DNA from: Candidatus Mcinerneyibacteriota bacterium
Lineage (GTDB): Bacteria > AUK180 > JAQVHJ01
Direction: 5' to 3'
DNA: 11,736 nt
Assembly: GCA_030630935.1 (NCBI GenBank)
Contig: DAOVMD010000049.1
Span: 1 to 11,736 of the forward strand
Numbering within the stretch: position 1 is the stretch's first letter; each line of letters starts with the position of its first letter. Position numbers and translations under genes: made by a program. The notes beneath the pieces were generated by a model. That model ran no database searches, was not told the DNA's origin, and was given only the letters and a program-made list of their open reading frames with translations. Shown here in pieces: positions 1 to 6,961 of this stretch.

Positions 1-1148
1 CTCATCTCTCCTTTTAAAACATTAATGAATTGGGGCATCTCGTCCAAACTGGTTTTTCTTAGGAACTTCCCTATTTTCGTTATCCTTTCATCATCCTTCA
101 TAGTCCAGGTTGGACCAGTCTCCTTCTCTGCTTCTACGATCATTGTTCGATACTTCAGCATGATAAAATTCTTTAGATCTTTTGTAACTCTCTCCTGTTT
201 GAAAAAGACCGGGCCTTTTGAAGTCGCTTTAATCAGGATTGCAATAATTAAATATGGAATTGAAAAAAGGGTTATTACCATTAACGAGAATATAATATCA
301 AATATCCTTTTTAAGAACACATTGAACCCGTGGAGCGGCAGGCTCTTCACGGTAAGAGTCGGGATCCCATCCAGGTTCTCCACCTGAACTTTTGTTGTAA
401 TTAAACCAAATATATCCGAGACAATCTTTATCTCACAACCCATCTGTTCAAAGTATTCCATAATCTCAACAAGATACTTATGATTAAAATCTTCAATTGT
501 CCAGATAATGGAATTGATCCCCTCATCAGTTACGATTTTTTTATAATCCTTTAGGCTCCCTAAAATTTTCTCTCCCCCTGAATCATGGTTTTTACCATCT
601 TCATCAATAAAACCTATAAACTCATAACCAAGATTCCTGTTCATTATAACTTTTTTCTTTATATCAATTGCTTCAGGGTTCAGACCAAAAATCACTAACC
701 TTTTCACCCCAATTCCACGTCTTAATAATAGGACTGCAAACCATCTTAATAGAAATCTGCTGATTATAAGAAAGAAGAATATTGCAAACCATGCGATTAA
801 AATCATAATTCTTGAGTATGTAAATTCCCTATACCAAAAAGTCAATGCCATCATAATCAAGGTTGCTGAGATTGTTCCGATTAATAAGGAATACGCCTCA
901 TCGATCCTGGAATACTTCAGCTTCTCTGAATACAGATCAAAGAACTGGAATACTGCAACCCAAACAAATATCATAAGAATAAATGCTCTTAAATAAGAAA
1001 TAAATGGCGGAATACCCTTCGTCACTTCAATTAATCCTGAATTAAATCTCAACCAATATGAAAACAGGAAACCTAAAAATATCATTACGGAATCACTTAG
1101 AATATAAGTAAATGGTTGTAGTAAAATATTTAGTTTTTTTCTTTTCAT
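1..1148 (-). CDS. Polyprenyl-phosphate glycosylphosphotransferase (WbaP/PssY-like initiating sugar transferase), partial
   Basis: This frame starts at an ATG at 1148 and runs open for 382 codons to the window edge, so the C-terminus is missing. Residues 15-35, 54-72, 86-104 and 112-140 look like membrane helices. Residues 148-250 resemble the nucleotide-binding-like CoA_binding_3 domain. From about residue 277 the bacterial sugar transferase domain begins: FLKRIFDII, a hydrophobic segment at 285-306, then SKGPVFFKQERV (310-321), LKYRTM (331-336) and KTSLDEMPQFINVLKGEM at the edge. The family transfers a sugar-1-phosphate from a UDP-sugar to undecaprenyl phosphate and starts repeat-unit synthesis at the inner membrane. 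Family members are about 450-480 residues, so roughly 80 are lost. The start codon overlaps the stop of the upstream glycosyltransferase as ATGA, so it is probably translationally coupled as the last visible gene of operon A. The sugar cannot be told from sequence. Confidence 0.93.
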   Translation of the reverse strand, partial: MKRKKLNILLQPFTYILSDSVMIFLGFLFSYWLRFNSGLIEVTKGIPPFISYLRAFILMIFVWVAVFQFFDLYSEKLKYSRIDEAYSLLIGTISATLIMMALTFWYREFTYSRIMILIAWFAIFFFLIISRFLLRWFAVLLLRRGIGVKRLVIFGLNPEAIDIKKKVIMNRNLGYEFIGFIDEDGKNHDSGGEKILGSLKDYKKIVTDEGINSIIWTIEDFNHKYLVEIMEYFEQMGCEIKIVSDIFGLITTKVQVENLDGIPTLTVKSLPLHGFNVFLKRIFDIIFSLMVITLFSIPYLIIAILIKATSKGPVFFKQERVTKDLKNFIMLKYRTMIVEAEKETGPTWTMKDDERITKIGKFLRKTSLDEMPQFINVLKGEM

Positions 1149-2245
1149 AGGTTTCTCTTTATGGTTTTTATTGAATTAAGAAAACTCTCTTTAAACTTAT
1201 TCTCAGAAAATCTCAAGGATTCATCCCGCAAAGCTCCAGGTTCAAATGTCAAATTCTCAAATCTTTCAATTGCAGAATTCAAACCGTTAATACTCGGGTC
1301 ATCAAAAAACACCCCCGTTTTTCCTTCTTTAATAATCTCCTTTGCACCGCCGCCATTAAATGCAATTACCGGTGTTCCACACGCAAGAGCTTCAACCATT
1401 GTTATTCCAAAATCTTCAGTCCCAGGAAAAATTAAACCCTTAGCTTTTCGAAGAGAGGCTCGAAGTTTATCATCATCCTGGTATCCGATCAGTGTAATAT
1501 TTGAACCTGCAATTCTCTTTAATCTTTTTAACTCTGGTCCTGTTCCGATGATAAGAAGTTTCTTCTTGGTTTGATTAAATGCCCTGATCGCAAGGTCAAT
1601 TTTCTTATACGGAACAAGTGCAGAAATAATCAAGTAATAATCTTCCTTGCTGTATTCAGGATCCGGTGTGAAATATTCCGTATTAACAGGGGGATAAATA
1701 ATCTCTGAGTCTTTATTATAAAATCTTTTTATGCGGGTTTTTACAAAATCTGAAATTGTAATTAATTTATCCACTCTTTGTGTTGAGATATAATCCCAGG
1801 TTCTTAAGTAATTAAAGATCCATCCGAATAAAAGCTTTTTCATTAACCCGAAACTTTTCAGGTCGAAATATTCATAAAACATATCATACGCATATCGCAT
1901 GGGAGTAAACATATAAGTCAGGTGCGGAATACCCTGGGGTACAATCACTCCCTTGGATACACAGTGGCTGAGTGAAATTACAAGATCATAACTTCTTAAA
2001 TCAAATAATTCAATTGCGGCAGGATGATAAAACAGGTAATGCTTATATAATTTTTTCGAAAATGGAAATCGCTGAATTATTGATGTATGAATCTTTTTTG
2101 AATTAATTTTATCACTCATTTTTTTGGGATTATAAACAAGTGTAAATATTTCAGCTTGCGGAAAGAGATCCAAAACAACCTCAAGGACTTTCTCCCCGCC
2201 TCTTAAAGTAACAAGCCAATCATGGATAATCGCGACTTTATTCAT
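1145..2245 (-). CDS. Glycosyltransferase family 4, WbaZ-like
   Basis: A 366-residue GT-B fold glycosyltransferase of family GT4. The N-terminus (KVAIIHDWLVTLRGGEKVLE, residues 3-22) carries the HDW and GGE motifs that I associate with the WbaZ-like mannosyltransferase subgroup. The acceptor-side domain covers about 1-195. The donor domain follows, with VPYKKID (211-217), GTGPE (234-238) and the family E-x7-E signature EDFGITMVE (277-285), followed by ACGTPVIAF. No signal peptide or clear transmembrane helix is visible, so it should act at the cytoplasmic face of the membrane on a lipid-linked acceptor. It is the third gene of operon A: it overlaps the end of the preceding glycosyltransferase by 8 bp and the following sugar transferase by 4 bp. 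Mannose transfer would be a guess from the subgroup. Donor and linkage are unknown. Confidence 0.92.
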   Translation of the reverse strand: MNKVAIIHDWLVTLRGGEKVLEVVLDLFPQAEIFTLVYNPKKMSDKINSKKIHTSIIQRFPFSKKLYKHYLFYHPAAIELFDLRSYDLVISLSHCVSKGVIVPQGIPHLTYMFTPMRYAYDMFYEYFDLKSFGLMKKLLFGWIFNYLRTWDYISTQRVDKLITISDFVKTRIKRFYNKDSEIIYPPVNTEYFTPDPEYSKEDYYLIISALVPYKKIDLAIRAFNQTKKKLLIIGTGPELKRLKRIAGSNITLIGYQDDDKLRASLRKAKGLIFPGTEDFGITMVEALACGTPVIAFNGGGAKEIIKEGKTGVFFDDPSINGLNSAIERFENLTFEPGALRDESLRFSENKFKESFLNSIKTIKRNL

Positions 2246-3335
2246 TTATTACCCTTTTATATAAATCATACGTTTTCTGAGCCGCATCAGCCCAGGAAAA
2301 TTTTTTAATATGCTCTAAACCTTTCTTCACCATTTCATTATATAACTCTGAGTCTTCAGATAGTTTAATGATTGCCTGGACAATATCATCTATCTCCTTT
2401 GGATTAATCATCAACCCGGCATCCCCAACTACTTCAGGTAATGAAGATGCATTTGAAACAATAACCGGTGTCCCGCAAGCCATTGCTTCAAGGGGCGGTA
2501 ATCCAAACCCTTCGTAAAAACTGGGTAGGATAAAGATATCTGCGGCATTATATGCGTAAAGCATCATTAAATCATCAAGATAAGATAATACCTTGACATT
2601 CTCTGAAATCCCTAACTCATCAATAGTTTTAAGGAGCTGCTTCTCATTCATCTTTGTTCCTGCTAACAGCAGGGTGAAATCAAAATTCTTCTCTTTAAGT
2701 ATCTTCGAAACCTTTAATAATGCCTGGATATTTTTGTGATATTTATTTAACCCGACAAACATTAACATTAATCCTTTCACACCCAATTTCTCTTTAAACC
2801 TTGAGATTACTTTAGGGTCATCGAGTTGTTTAAAATAAGGGTCAACACCAATATAAATAACTTCAATGTTCTCAGGTTTAAATTTGAAATATTCTATCAG
2901 GTCCCGTTTCGTAGATTCAGAGTCTGTAATGATTTTATGAGATTTTTTTTGAAGTTTCTTAAACATATACCGGGAATATAGTTTTGCCAGTTTTGAACGT
3001 AATTCAATCGGGTAAAGAAAATGAATAATATCATGAACTGTAACAATCACTCTGCCTCTATATAAGATAGGAAAATTATAGTGCGGGGAATGAAATATAT
3101 CCAAGTCTTTTAACTTGGAAGGGAGCATTATTTGTTCAACAATTTTATATATTTCATATTCGGTCTGGTAAATTACCGCTTCAGTTGTCGGGAATTGATT
3201 CCGAACTTCGTTTATCTTGCCATATAAAATGAATTCCTCACCATTATTATATTCTAACATATGACTCAGAATGTTCCTGATATATCTACCAATCCCGGAA
3301 TAATTTATCATCCTGACGTCAAGTCCAATTTTCAT
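2238..3335 (-). CDS. Glycosyltransferase family 4 (MtfB-like)
   Basis: A 365-residue GT4 enzyme. The start MKIGLDVRMINYSGIGRYI is typical of the subgroup, with the Gly-rich GIGRY motif near residues 14-18 that helps bind the nucleotide. HDIIH (101-105) and TDSESTKRDL (137-146) lie in the N-terminal domain. In the donor domain are FVGLNKYHKN (193-202) and the E-x7-E signature EGFGLPPLE (275-283), followed by ACGTPVIVS. It is a close relative of the C-terminal half of the upstream 767-residue fusion protein, which has the same order of motifs, so the two may descend from one duplication. It starts 3 bp after the stop of that gene and overlaps the next gene by 8 bp. Donor sugar and linkage cannot be assigned. 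Confidence 0.93.
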   Translation of the reverse strand: MKIGLDVRMINYSGIGRYIRNILSHMLEYNNGEEFILYGKINEVRNQFPTTEAVIYQTEYEIYKIVEQIMLPSKLKDLDIFHSPHYNFPILYRGRVIVTVHDIIHFLYPIELRSKLAKLYSRYMFKKLQKKSHKIITDSESTKRDLIEYFKFKPENIEVIYIGVDPYFKQLDDPKVISRFKEKLGVKGLMLMFVGLNKYHKNIQALLKVSKILKEKNFDFTLLLAGTKMNEKQLLKTIDELGISENVKVLSYLDDLMMLYAYNAADIFILPSFYEGFGLPPLEAMACGTPVIVSNASSLPEVVGDAGLMINPKEIDDIVQAIIKLSEDSELYNEMVKKGLEHIKKFSWADAAQKTYDLYKRVINE

Positions 3336-3338
3336 CCG

Positions 3339-5642
3339 TTAACCTGCTAATTTTAAATAATGTTCATGAGTTATCTTCACAGTTTCATGCCAATTATAAT
3401 TTTTAATAATTATTTTGCCATTAGCAATTAATTTATTTCTTAATTCCAAATCAGGGATCAAGGTCTTGAGAGCTTGGTATATTGAATCAATATCATCCGG
3501 GTCAATATACAACGCTGAATCCTTTAGTATCTCCTTAAGTGACCCTCCCGATGATGAGATCACAGGTTTACCCGATGCAATCGCTTCAAGGGGCGGGAAC
3601 CCAAACCCTTCATAATAACTCGGGTAAATAAAAATATCACATTCATTATAAAGTGTAATTAGTTCTTCATTACTGACATAATCCGTGAATACTACCTTAT
3701 CAGATAGACCCAATTCATTCACAAGAAGTTTGGCTTGATTATAAGTATGAGAAAATTTCCCGACTATTACTAAGATATAATCAGGTTCCGAACTCTGAAA
3801 TTTGTTGAAGGCTTTTATGAGATTTAAAACATTTTTCCTCGGTTCAAAACCGCCTGTATTGAGAATGAATTTCTTTTCAATTCCAAATCGGGTCTTCAAT
3901 AATTCAATTGATCCACTTGAAGTTGTGCTGGTGAACTCATCTCGTACTCCTAAATAAACTGCTTCAACTTTCCTGCGTGACTTGGAATAAATCCGTTCAA
4001 TATCCCGCTTTGAATTTACGGAATCAGTTAAAATTAAATCGGCGGCATTTACAACTTTCGGATAAAGAATTCGCGCAAGGAAAGAAAATTTCTTCGATGC
4101 ATACTCAGGATAGATAATCGGAACCAGGTCATGAATAGTTACAATCTTCTTAAAATCTCCATGCAGCGGCATTTCAAAATTAACTGGTGAATGAAGAATA
4201 CTAATCCTATCTTTCATACATTGTTTTGGAAGTTTATGCTGGAGCCAAATCTGCCGGATGCCCATAGGTATAATTCTCAGATGGAAATTATCCGGTAAAT
4301 CGAGATTAGGTGGAGTATTATCAAAGTATATGAAATATTCATTGAATTTATCAAGCTCAGGAAGAATCCTGATGAGATTCTCAACATATTCTCCTATCCC
4401 CATTCTTGAATAAAACATTAACCTGGCATCTATCCCAATTCGAACTTTTTTCTTTTCCTTCATAATATCTGCAGTTGGATATTTAATTTCGATATTATCC
4501 TTCTCATTTATCAGGGTAACAAGTTTATCTATTCTATCACCCCAGGTATTCTCTGAAGCTAATTGAATACGGTCTTCAGCTTGAGTCGAACTACCGGAAG
4601 CATTAAGTTCCCTGCAGCTTCTAATGAAATCAGATGGTGAACCCGCAATTTTAACAATGCTCCCGAACTTCTCAAGCTCAGGGATCCGGGTTGCAATTAC
4701 CGGCTTACCTGTCGCAAGGTATTCGAAGAACTTAATCGGGAAACAAGATTTTATATATTCATTTAACCGGTACGGTAAGATCAAGATGTCAGAATGCTGA
4801 ATGTATTCAGGTAATCTCGAATATCGCTTCTTACCAAGGAAATAAATATTCTTATGTGACTCCAAACCCTTGATATCAGTCTTAAGCTCACCTGTGTTCT
4901 TTGGGCCTAATAAAATAATCGAAAATTCAGGGAGCTCATTTGCTAATGCCTCAAGCAAATCAAAATCAAGTTTGAAACTGCTAATTGCTCCGATGAAAAG
5001 TAAACGCGGATGCGGAATATCAGATAGGTCACTGGGTTCGGCGTAATTTAATTTCTTAATGGAATTAAAATGATCAAACTCTGCAACATTAGTTATCAAG
5101 TGTGTGTTTGAGTTTAATTTCTGCTTATCAGTAAATATCTTATGCGACGTTGCAAATACTATGTCTACGCGTGAAACTAAATGGTTCTCAATACGTTTGA
5201 TACGTTGCTCACCAAATTTCTCCCGATAAACCGGAAACTGGGAATAATCATCTACACAATCATAAATACTGAACGATTCATTAAAGTGATTTAACCAAAT
5301 CCCGCCTTCAGGTTGATAAATCCATAATACCTTCTTTCCAGGTAATAAAATTAAAACAAAAATCTTTAGGAATAACCTCCAGTATAAATTGAGAATCTGA
5401 TCGATTAACCTAATTCGAAAACCAGTGGCACTAAGTCCCGATGGAAGGATAAAAATATTACGGTTTGGTCGCGAGAAAATATCCCTGAAAGAATATCCGC
5501 CAGTGATAAACTTACGAAAACTCAAATACTCCGGGTTCAAATATAAGACTCGGTTAAATCGCGATAGGATATTCATAATATACTGCTTGTTTGTCCAAAG
5601 CTCTTCAAGCCAATTCTGTGTCGAAACACAAATTATATTCAT
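3339..5642 (-). CDS. Two-domain fusion of GT4 glycosyltransferases (TuaH-like N-half, MtfB-like C-half)
   Basis: A 767-residue protein, about twice the usual GT4 length, holding two complete glycosyltransferases in tandem. The N-half (1 to about 385) resembles TuaH-type enzymes: WIYQPEGGIW (107-116), SIYDCVDDYSQFP (125-137), and a donor-site block FEYLATGKPVIAT (306-318). The C-half (about 394-767) opens with MKEKKKVRIGIDARLMF, like an independent GT4 start, and contains GIGEY (415-419), HDLVP (504-508), GGFEPRKN (597-604) and the E-x7-E motif EGFGFPPLE (678-686). About 15 polar residues link the halves. Start chosen at the ATG at 5642; AAAGG lies 10 bp upstream at 5653-5657. It is the first gene of operon A. 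An internal ATG at 4463 could start the C-half alone, but no good ribosome site precedes it. Two sugars added in succession is the simplest inference. Confidence 0.92.
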   Translation of the reverse strand: MNIICVSTQNWLEELWTNKQYIMNILSRFNRVLYLNPEYLSFRKFITGGYSFRDIFSRPNRNIFILPSGLSATGFRIRLIDQILNLYWRLFLKIFVLILLPGKKVLWIYQPEGGIWLNHFNESFSIYDCVDDYSQFPVYREKFGEQRIKRIENHLVSRVDIVFATSHKIFTDKQKLNSNTHLITNVAEFDHFNSIKKLNYAEPSDLSDIPHPRLLFIGAISSFKLDFDLLEALANELPEFSIILLGPKNTGELKTDIKGLESHKNIYFLGKKRYSRLPEYIQHSDILILPYRLNEYIKSCFPIKFFEYLATGKPVIATRIPELEKFGSIVKIAGSPSDFIRSCRELNASGSSTQAEDRIQLASENTWGDRIDKLVTLINEKDNIEIKYPTADIMKEKKKVRIGIDARLMFYSRMGIGEYVENLIRILPELDKFNEYFIYFDNTPPNLDLPDNFHLRIIPMGIRQIWLQHKLPKQCMKDRISILHSPVNFEMPLHGDFKKIVTIHDLVPIIYPEYASKKFSFLARILYPKVVNAADLILTDSVNSKRDIERIYSKSRRKVEAVYLGVRDEFTSTTSSGSIELLKTRFGIEKKFILNTGGFEPRKNVLNLIKAFNKFQSSEPDYILVIVGKFSHTYNQAKLLVNELGLSDKVVFTDYVSNEELITLYNECDIFIYPSYYEGFGFPPLEAIASGKPVISSSGGSLKEILKDSALYIDPDDIDSIYQALKTLIPDLELRNKLIANGKIIIKNYNWHETVKITHEHYLKLAG

Positions 5643-5693
5643 CCGATATCAACCTTTATACTTTATTATATCTATTAAACACAATAAATATTA

Positions 5694-5722
5694 ATTATAT
5701 CATAAAAAAGACCAAATTTCAA
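5694..5722 (-). promoter_or_regulatory. Sigma-70-type promoter of operon A
   Basis: On the minus strand the -35 TTGAAA (5722-5717) and -10 TATAAT (5699-5694) are separated by exactly 17 bp. TGA directly precedes the -10 hexamer, giving an extended -10 TATGATATAAT. The predicted transcription start is near 5687, about 45 bp before the ATG of the 767-residue fusion glycosyltransferase. The surroundings are AT-rich, so a chance match is possible. The same layout recurs before operon B and, less well, before the small membrane protein gene. Confidence 0.6.
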
Positions 5723-5785
5723 TTGATTTTAAAGAGAAAGATAACCGTTTATTTGTTTACTTGATTTAATTGAATTACCGTCATT

Positions 5786-5822
5786 TGTCATTGCGAGGGA
5801 AGCGAAGCGACCGCGGCAATCC
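5786..5822. repeat. REP-like palindromic repeat
   Basis: The stretch begins TGTCATTGCGAGG and ends CGCGGCAATCC. Its outer arms ATTGC and GCAAT pair around a GAAGCGAAGCG core. From memory this closely resembles a short interspersed palindrome found in many copies in unrelated bacterial genomes. Only one copy lies in the window, so dispersal here is unproven. Confidence 0.6.
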
Positions 5823-5877
5823 ATTTTTTTATCTTAATATTGCGTTTAAGACTAAGTATTGTTAGCATTTAATACAG

Positions 5878-5901
5878 TCTCGATCTGATATCTCGATCTG
5901 A
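5878..5901. repeat. Short direct repeat, two copies of TCTCGATCTGA
   Basis: Two identical 11-bp copies of TCTCGATCTGA lie at 5878-5888 and 5891-5901, separated by two bases. They directly precede a hairpin. This could be a small tandem duplication within the repeat cluster or a protein-binding site; nothing decides between these. Confidence 0.5.
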
Positions 5902-5907
5902 ATACTG

Positions 5908-5927
5908 TTGTTTGCGAGAGCAAACAA
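5908..5927. repeat. Hairpin with GAGA tetraloop
   Basis: TTGTTTGC (5908-5915) pairs perfectly with GCAAACAA (5920-5927) around a GAGA loop, a GNRA-type tetraloop. The 8-bp stem would be stable as RNA if transcribed rightward. It is one member of the hairpin cluster in this intergenic stretch. Confidence 0.55.
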
Positions 5928-5930
5928 TAT

Positions 5931-5966
5931 GGAGTGCATCGATGGTAATCGATGGGGTGGCCACCC
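5931..5966. repeat. GGAGTGC element, copy 1, with two palindromes
   Basis: It begins GGAGTGC (5931-5937). CATCGAT (5937-5943) then pairs with ATCGATG (5948-5954) around GGTA, followed at once by the perfect 12-bp palindrome GGGTGG/CCACCC (5955-5966). The opening heptamer is shared with the next element. Confidence 0.5.
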
Positions 5967-5974
5967 TTTATAAA

Positions 5975-6018
5975 TTTGGAGTGCGTCAGGTAAATCTTCG
6001 ATTTTCCTGATGCAAAGT
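5975..6018. repeat. GGAGTGC element, copy 2, with long hairpin
   Basis: TTTGGAGTGC is followed by a 13-position stem: GCGTCAGGTAAAT (5983-5995) pairs with ATTTTCCTGATGC (6001-6013) with one T-T mismatch and one G-T pair, around CTTCG. It ends with AAAGT. From memory, short interspersed elements opening TTTGGAGTGCG and closing with a complementary arm occur in Bacteroidota-like genomes. Confidence 0.55.
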
Positions 6019-6104
6019 ATTTGTGATATTTATATTTTCAATATTTATTTTATAAAGACATTTTGAAAATAGTCCAGCAATTTATTGCTTATATATCTCG
6101 TAGG

Positions 6105-6122
6105 CTCGGGTTTCAACCCGGG
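6105..6122. repeat. CGGGTT/AACCCG hairpin
   Basis: CGGGTT (6107-6112) pairs perfectly with AACCCG (6115-6120) across two bases, extended outward by a C-G and a T-G pair. A run of eight C residues follows at 6131-6138, a likely slippage site. A smaller hairpin, AGCAA/TTGCT, lies just upstream at 6076-6089. Confidence 0.5.
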
Positions 6123-6145
6123 TATTGAATCCCCCCCCACACCCA

Positions 6146-6159
6146 GGGACTTTAGTCCC
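6146..6159. repeat. GGGACT/AGTCCC hairpin
   Basis: GGGACT (6146-6151) and AGTCCC (6154-6159) are perfect inverted copies separated by TT. No T-run follows, so it is not a convincing terminator. It is the last strong palindrome of the repeat-rich stretch before the small membrane protein gene. The whole gap 5643-6287 holds no other coding frame that I can support. Confidence 0.5.
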
Positions 6160-6212
6160 ATTATGGTTAACTTTGCTAACTGAATAGAGAACAGAGTTAA
6201 CCGAAAAACAGG

Positions 6213-6241
6213 TTGCATTGAATTAAAAAATATGCTAAACT
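6213..6241 (+). promoter_or_regulatory. Candidate promoter of the small membrane protein gene
   Basis: TTGCAT (6213-6218), a 17-bp spacer and TAAACT (6236-6241), with TATGC just before the -10, give an extended -10 layout like that of the two operon promoters. The -10 matches the consensus at 4 of 6 positions. The predicted start near 6248 leaves a 40-base leader containing AGGAG at 6275-6279. Confidence 0.4.
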
Positions 6242-6287
6242 ATTTGTAGGACTAAAACAACAGCACAAGGACGCAGGAGCACAATAT

Positions 6288-6686
6288 ATGTTATTTTTTT
6301 TAGTTTTAAGTTGGGCATTCTTTTTTATTGGTATTTATATCAGATTTAGTAAAGATCCATTTGCAAAAAAAAACTTATGGAAAACGGGAATGTGGGCAGG
6401 TATTATTTTTATTACAATATCAGTAATTATTCCTTTTAAAGTCGTTATTACTCTATATGACTCCATACCGCTACCATCATTCCCATCTGTAATGTTTGTG
6501 CATCTGTTATTCGCTATTATGTTGGAATGTTTTCTAGGAGGTCCAGGAAGTTTAGTACCTTTTGGCACTTTGTATATTCGCTTTTCGATTACTTTACTTT
6601 TACTTTACGGAGGATTAGGAGCATTTATAGGTTATGTTATTGGGAAATTTATCCCTTCAGAAAAAAAGAATAATTTGAGAGATTAA
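6288..6686 (+). CDS. Small predicted integral membrane protein, unknown function
   Basis: A 132-residue protein with about four hydrophobic segments: 1-19, 35-54, 67-87 (weaker, interrupted) and 97-121. It has a charged cytosolic-looking tail, SEKKNNLRD. I do not recognise the family. The charged loop KDPFAKKNLWK lies between the first two helices and a GGPGSLVPFGT stretch precedes the last. The start is supported by AGGAG at 6275-6279, 8 bp before the ATG, and by a candidate promoter at 6213-6241. It is the only plus-strand gene: it points away from operon A and toward the end of operon B, flanked on both sides by palindromic repeats. A role in polysaccharide synthesis is not supported by anything except location. 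Overlapping frames on the other strand lack comparable start signals. Confidence 0.7.
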   Translation: MLFFLVLSWAFFFIGIYIRFSKDPFAKKNLWKTGMWAGIIFITISVIIPFKVVITLYDSIPLPSFPSVMFVHLLFAIMLECFLGGPGSLVPFGTLYIRFSITLLLLYGGLGAFIGYVIGKFIPSEKKNNLRD

Positions 6687-6690
6687 CGCG

Positions 6691-6710
6691 ATGGGGATCT
6701 ATGCCCCCAT
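6691..6710. repeat. ATGGGG/CCCCAT stem-loop after the membrane protein gene
   Basis: ATGGGG (6691-6696) pairs with CCCCAT (6705-6710) across 8 bases, starting 5 bases after the TAA of the upstream gene. No T-run follows, so it is not a standard rho-independent terminator, though it may protect the transcript 3' end. It looks like another short interspersed repeat. Confidence 0.4.
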
Positions 6711-6880
6711 AACAATGAGGTTTTACCCCCAACAGTCGTTCTAAACAAATGTAAATTATATAAACACTCCAGTTATAAGTCTCGTCAAGTCTCTGTCGCT
6801 TTTTTTGTTTTTTTCTCTACGTCCTCGGTGAGTAAAAAATTTCTTCCATGCTTATGTCGAAGAATTATTGCGAATGATTC

Positions 6881-6899
6881 GGGCGAAGGCCCTTCGCCC
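6881..6899. repeat. REP-like palindrome between convergent genes
   Basis: GGGCGAAGG and CCTTCGCCC are perfect inverted copies around a central C, followed by CTAC. From memory this sequence type recurs between genes in many bacteria. It lies 62 bp beyond the stop of the minus-strand glycosyltransferase at 6962 and could end transcripts from both sides. It lacks a T-run directly after the stem. Confidence 0.55.
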
Positions 6900-6961
6900 C
6901 TACTTTGTTTGGGACACAATTCTTTTGTTTTCGAATGAATAACTATTTTTTTCTTTGAATA

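Noticed and set aside
25-387. Plus-strand open frame of 120 codons
   Set aside because: It lies opposite the glycosylphosphotransferase, whose motifs are unmistakable on the minus strand. It is an antisense shadow.
1161-1574. Plus-strand open frame of 137 codons
   Set aside because: It lies opposite the conserved donor domain of the WbaZ-like glycosyltransferase and shows no family features.
5665-5693. Second promoter using the TATAAT at 5670-5665 upstream of operon A
   Set aside because: No TTG-type -35 box lies at suitable spacing; the upstream match with a 17-bp spacer is much better.
5425-5694. Plus-strand open frame of 89 codons reaching into the intergenic region
   Set aside because: It is mostly antisense to the N-terminus of the fusion glycosyltransferase and its end crosses the operon A promoter; no start signals.
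5786-6160. Possible CRISPR array
   Set aside because: The palindromes differ from each other, no repeat recurs at regular spacing, and no cas-like gene is present.
6335-6568. Minus-strand open frame of 77 codons
   Set aside because: It lies inside the membrane protein gene, which has the better start signals and clear hydrophobic segments.
6691-6710. Rho-independent terminator after the membrane protein gene
   Set aside because: A stem is present but no T-run follows it, so it was recorded only as a repeat/stem-loop.
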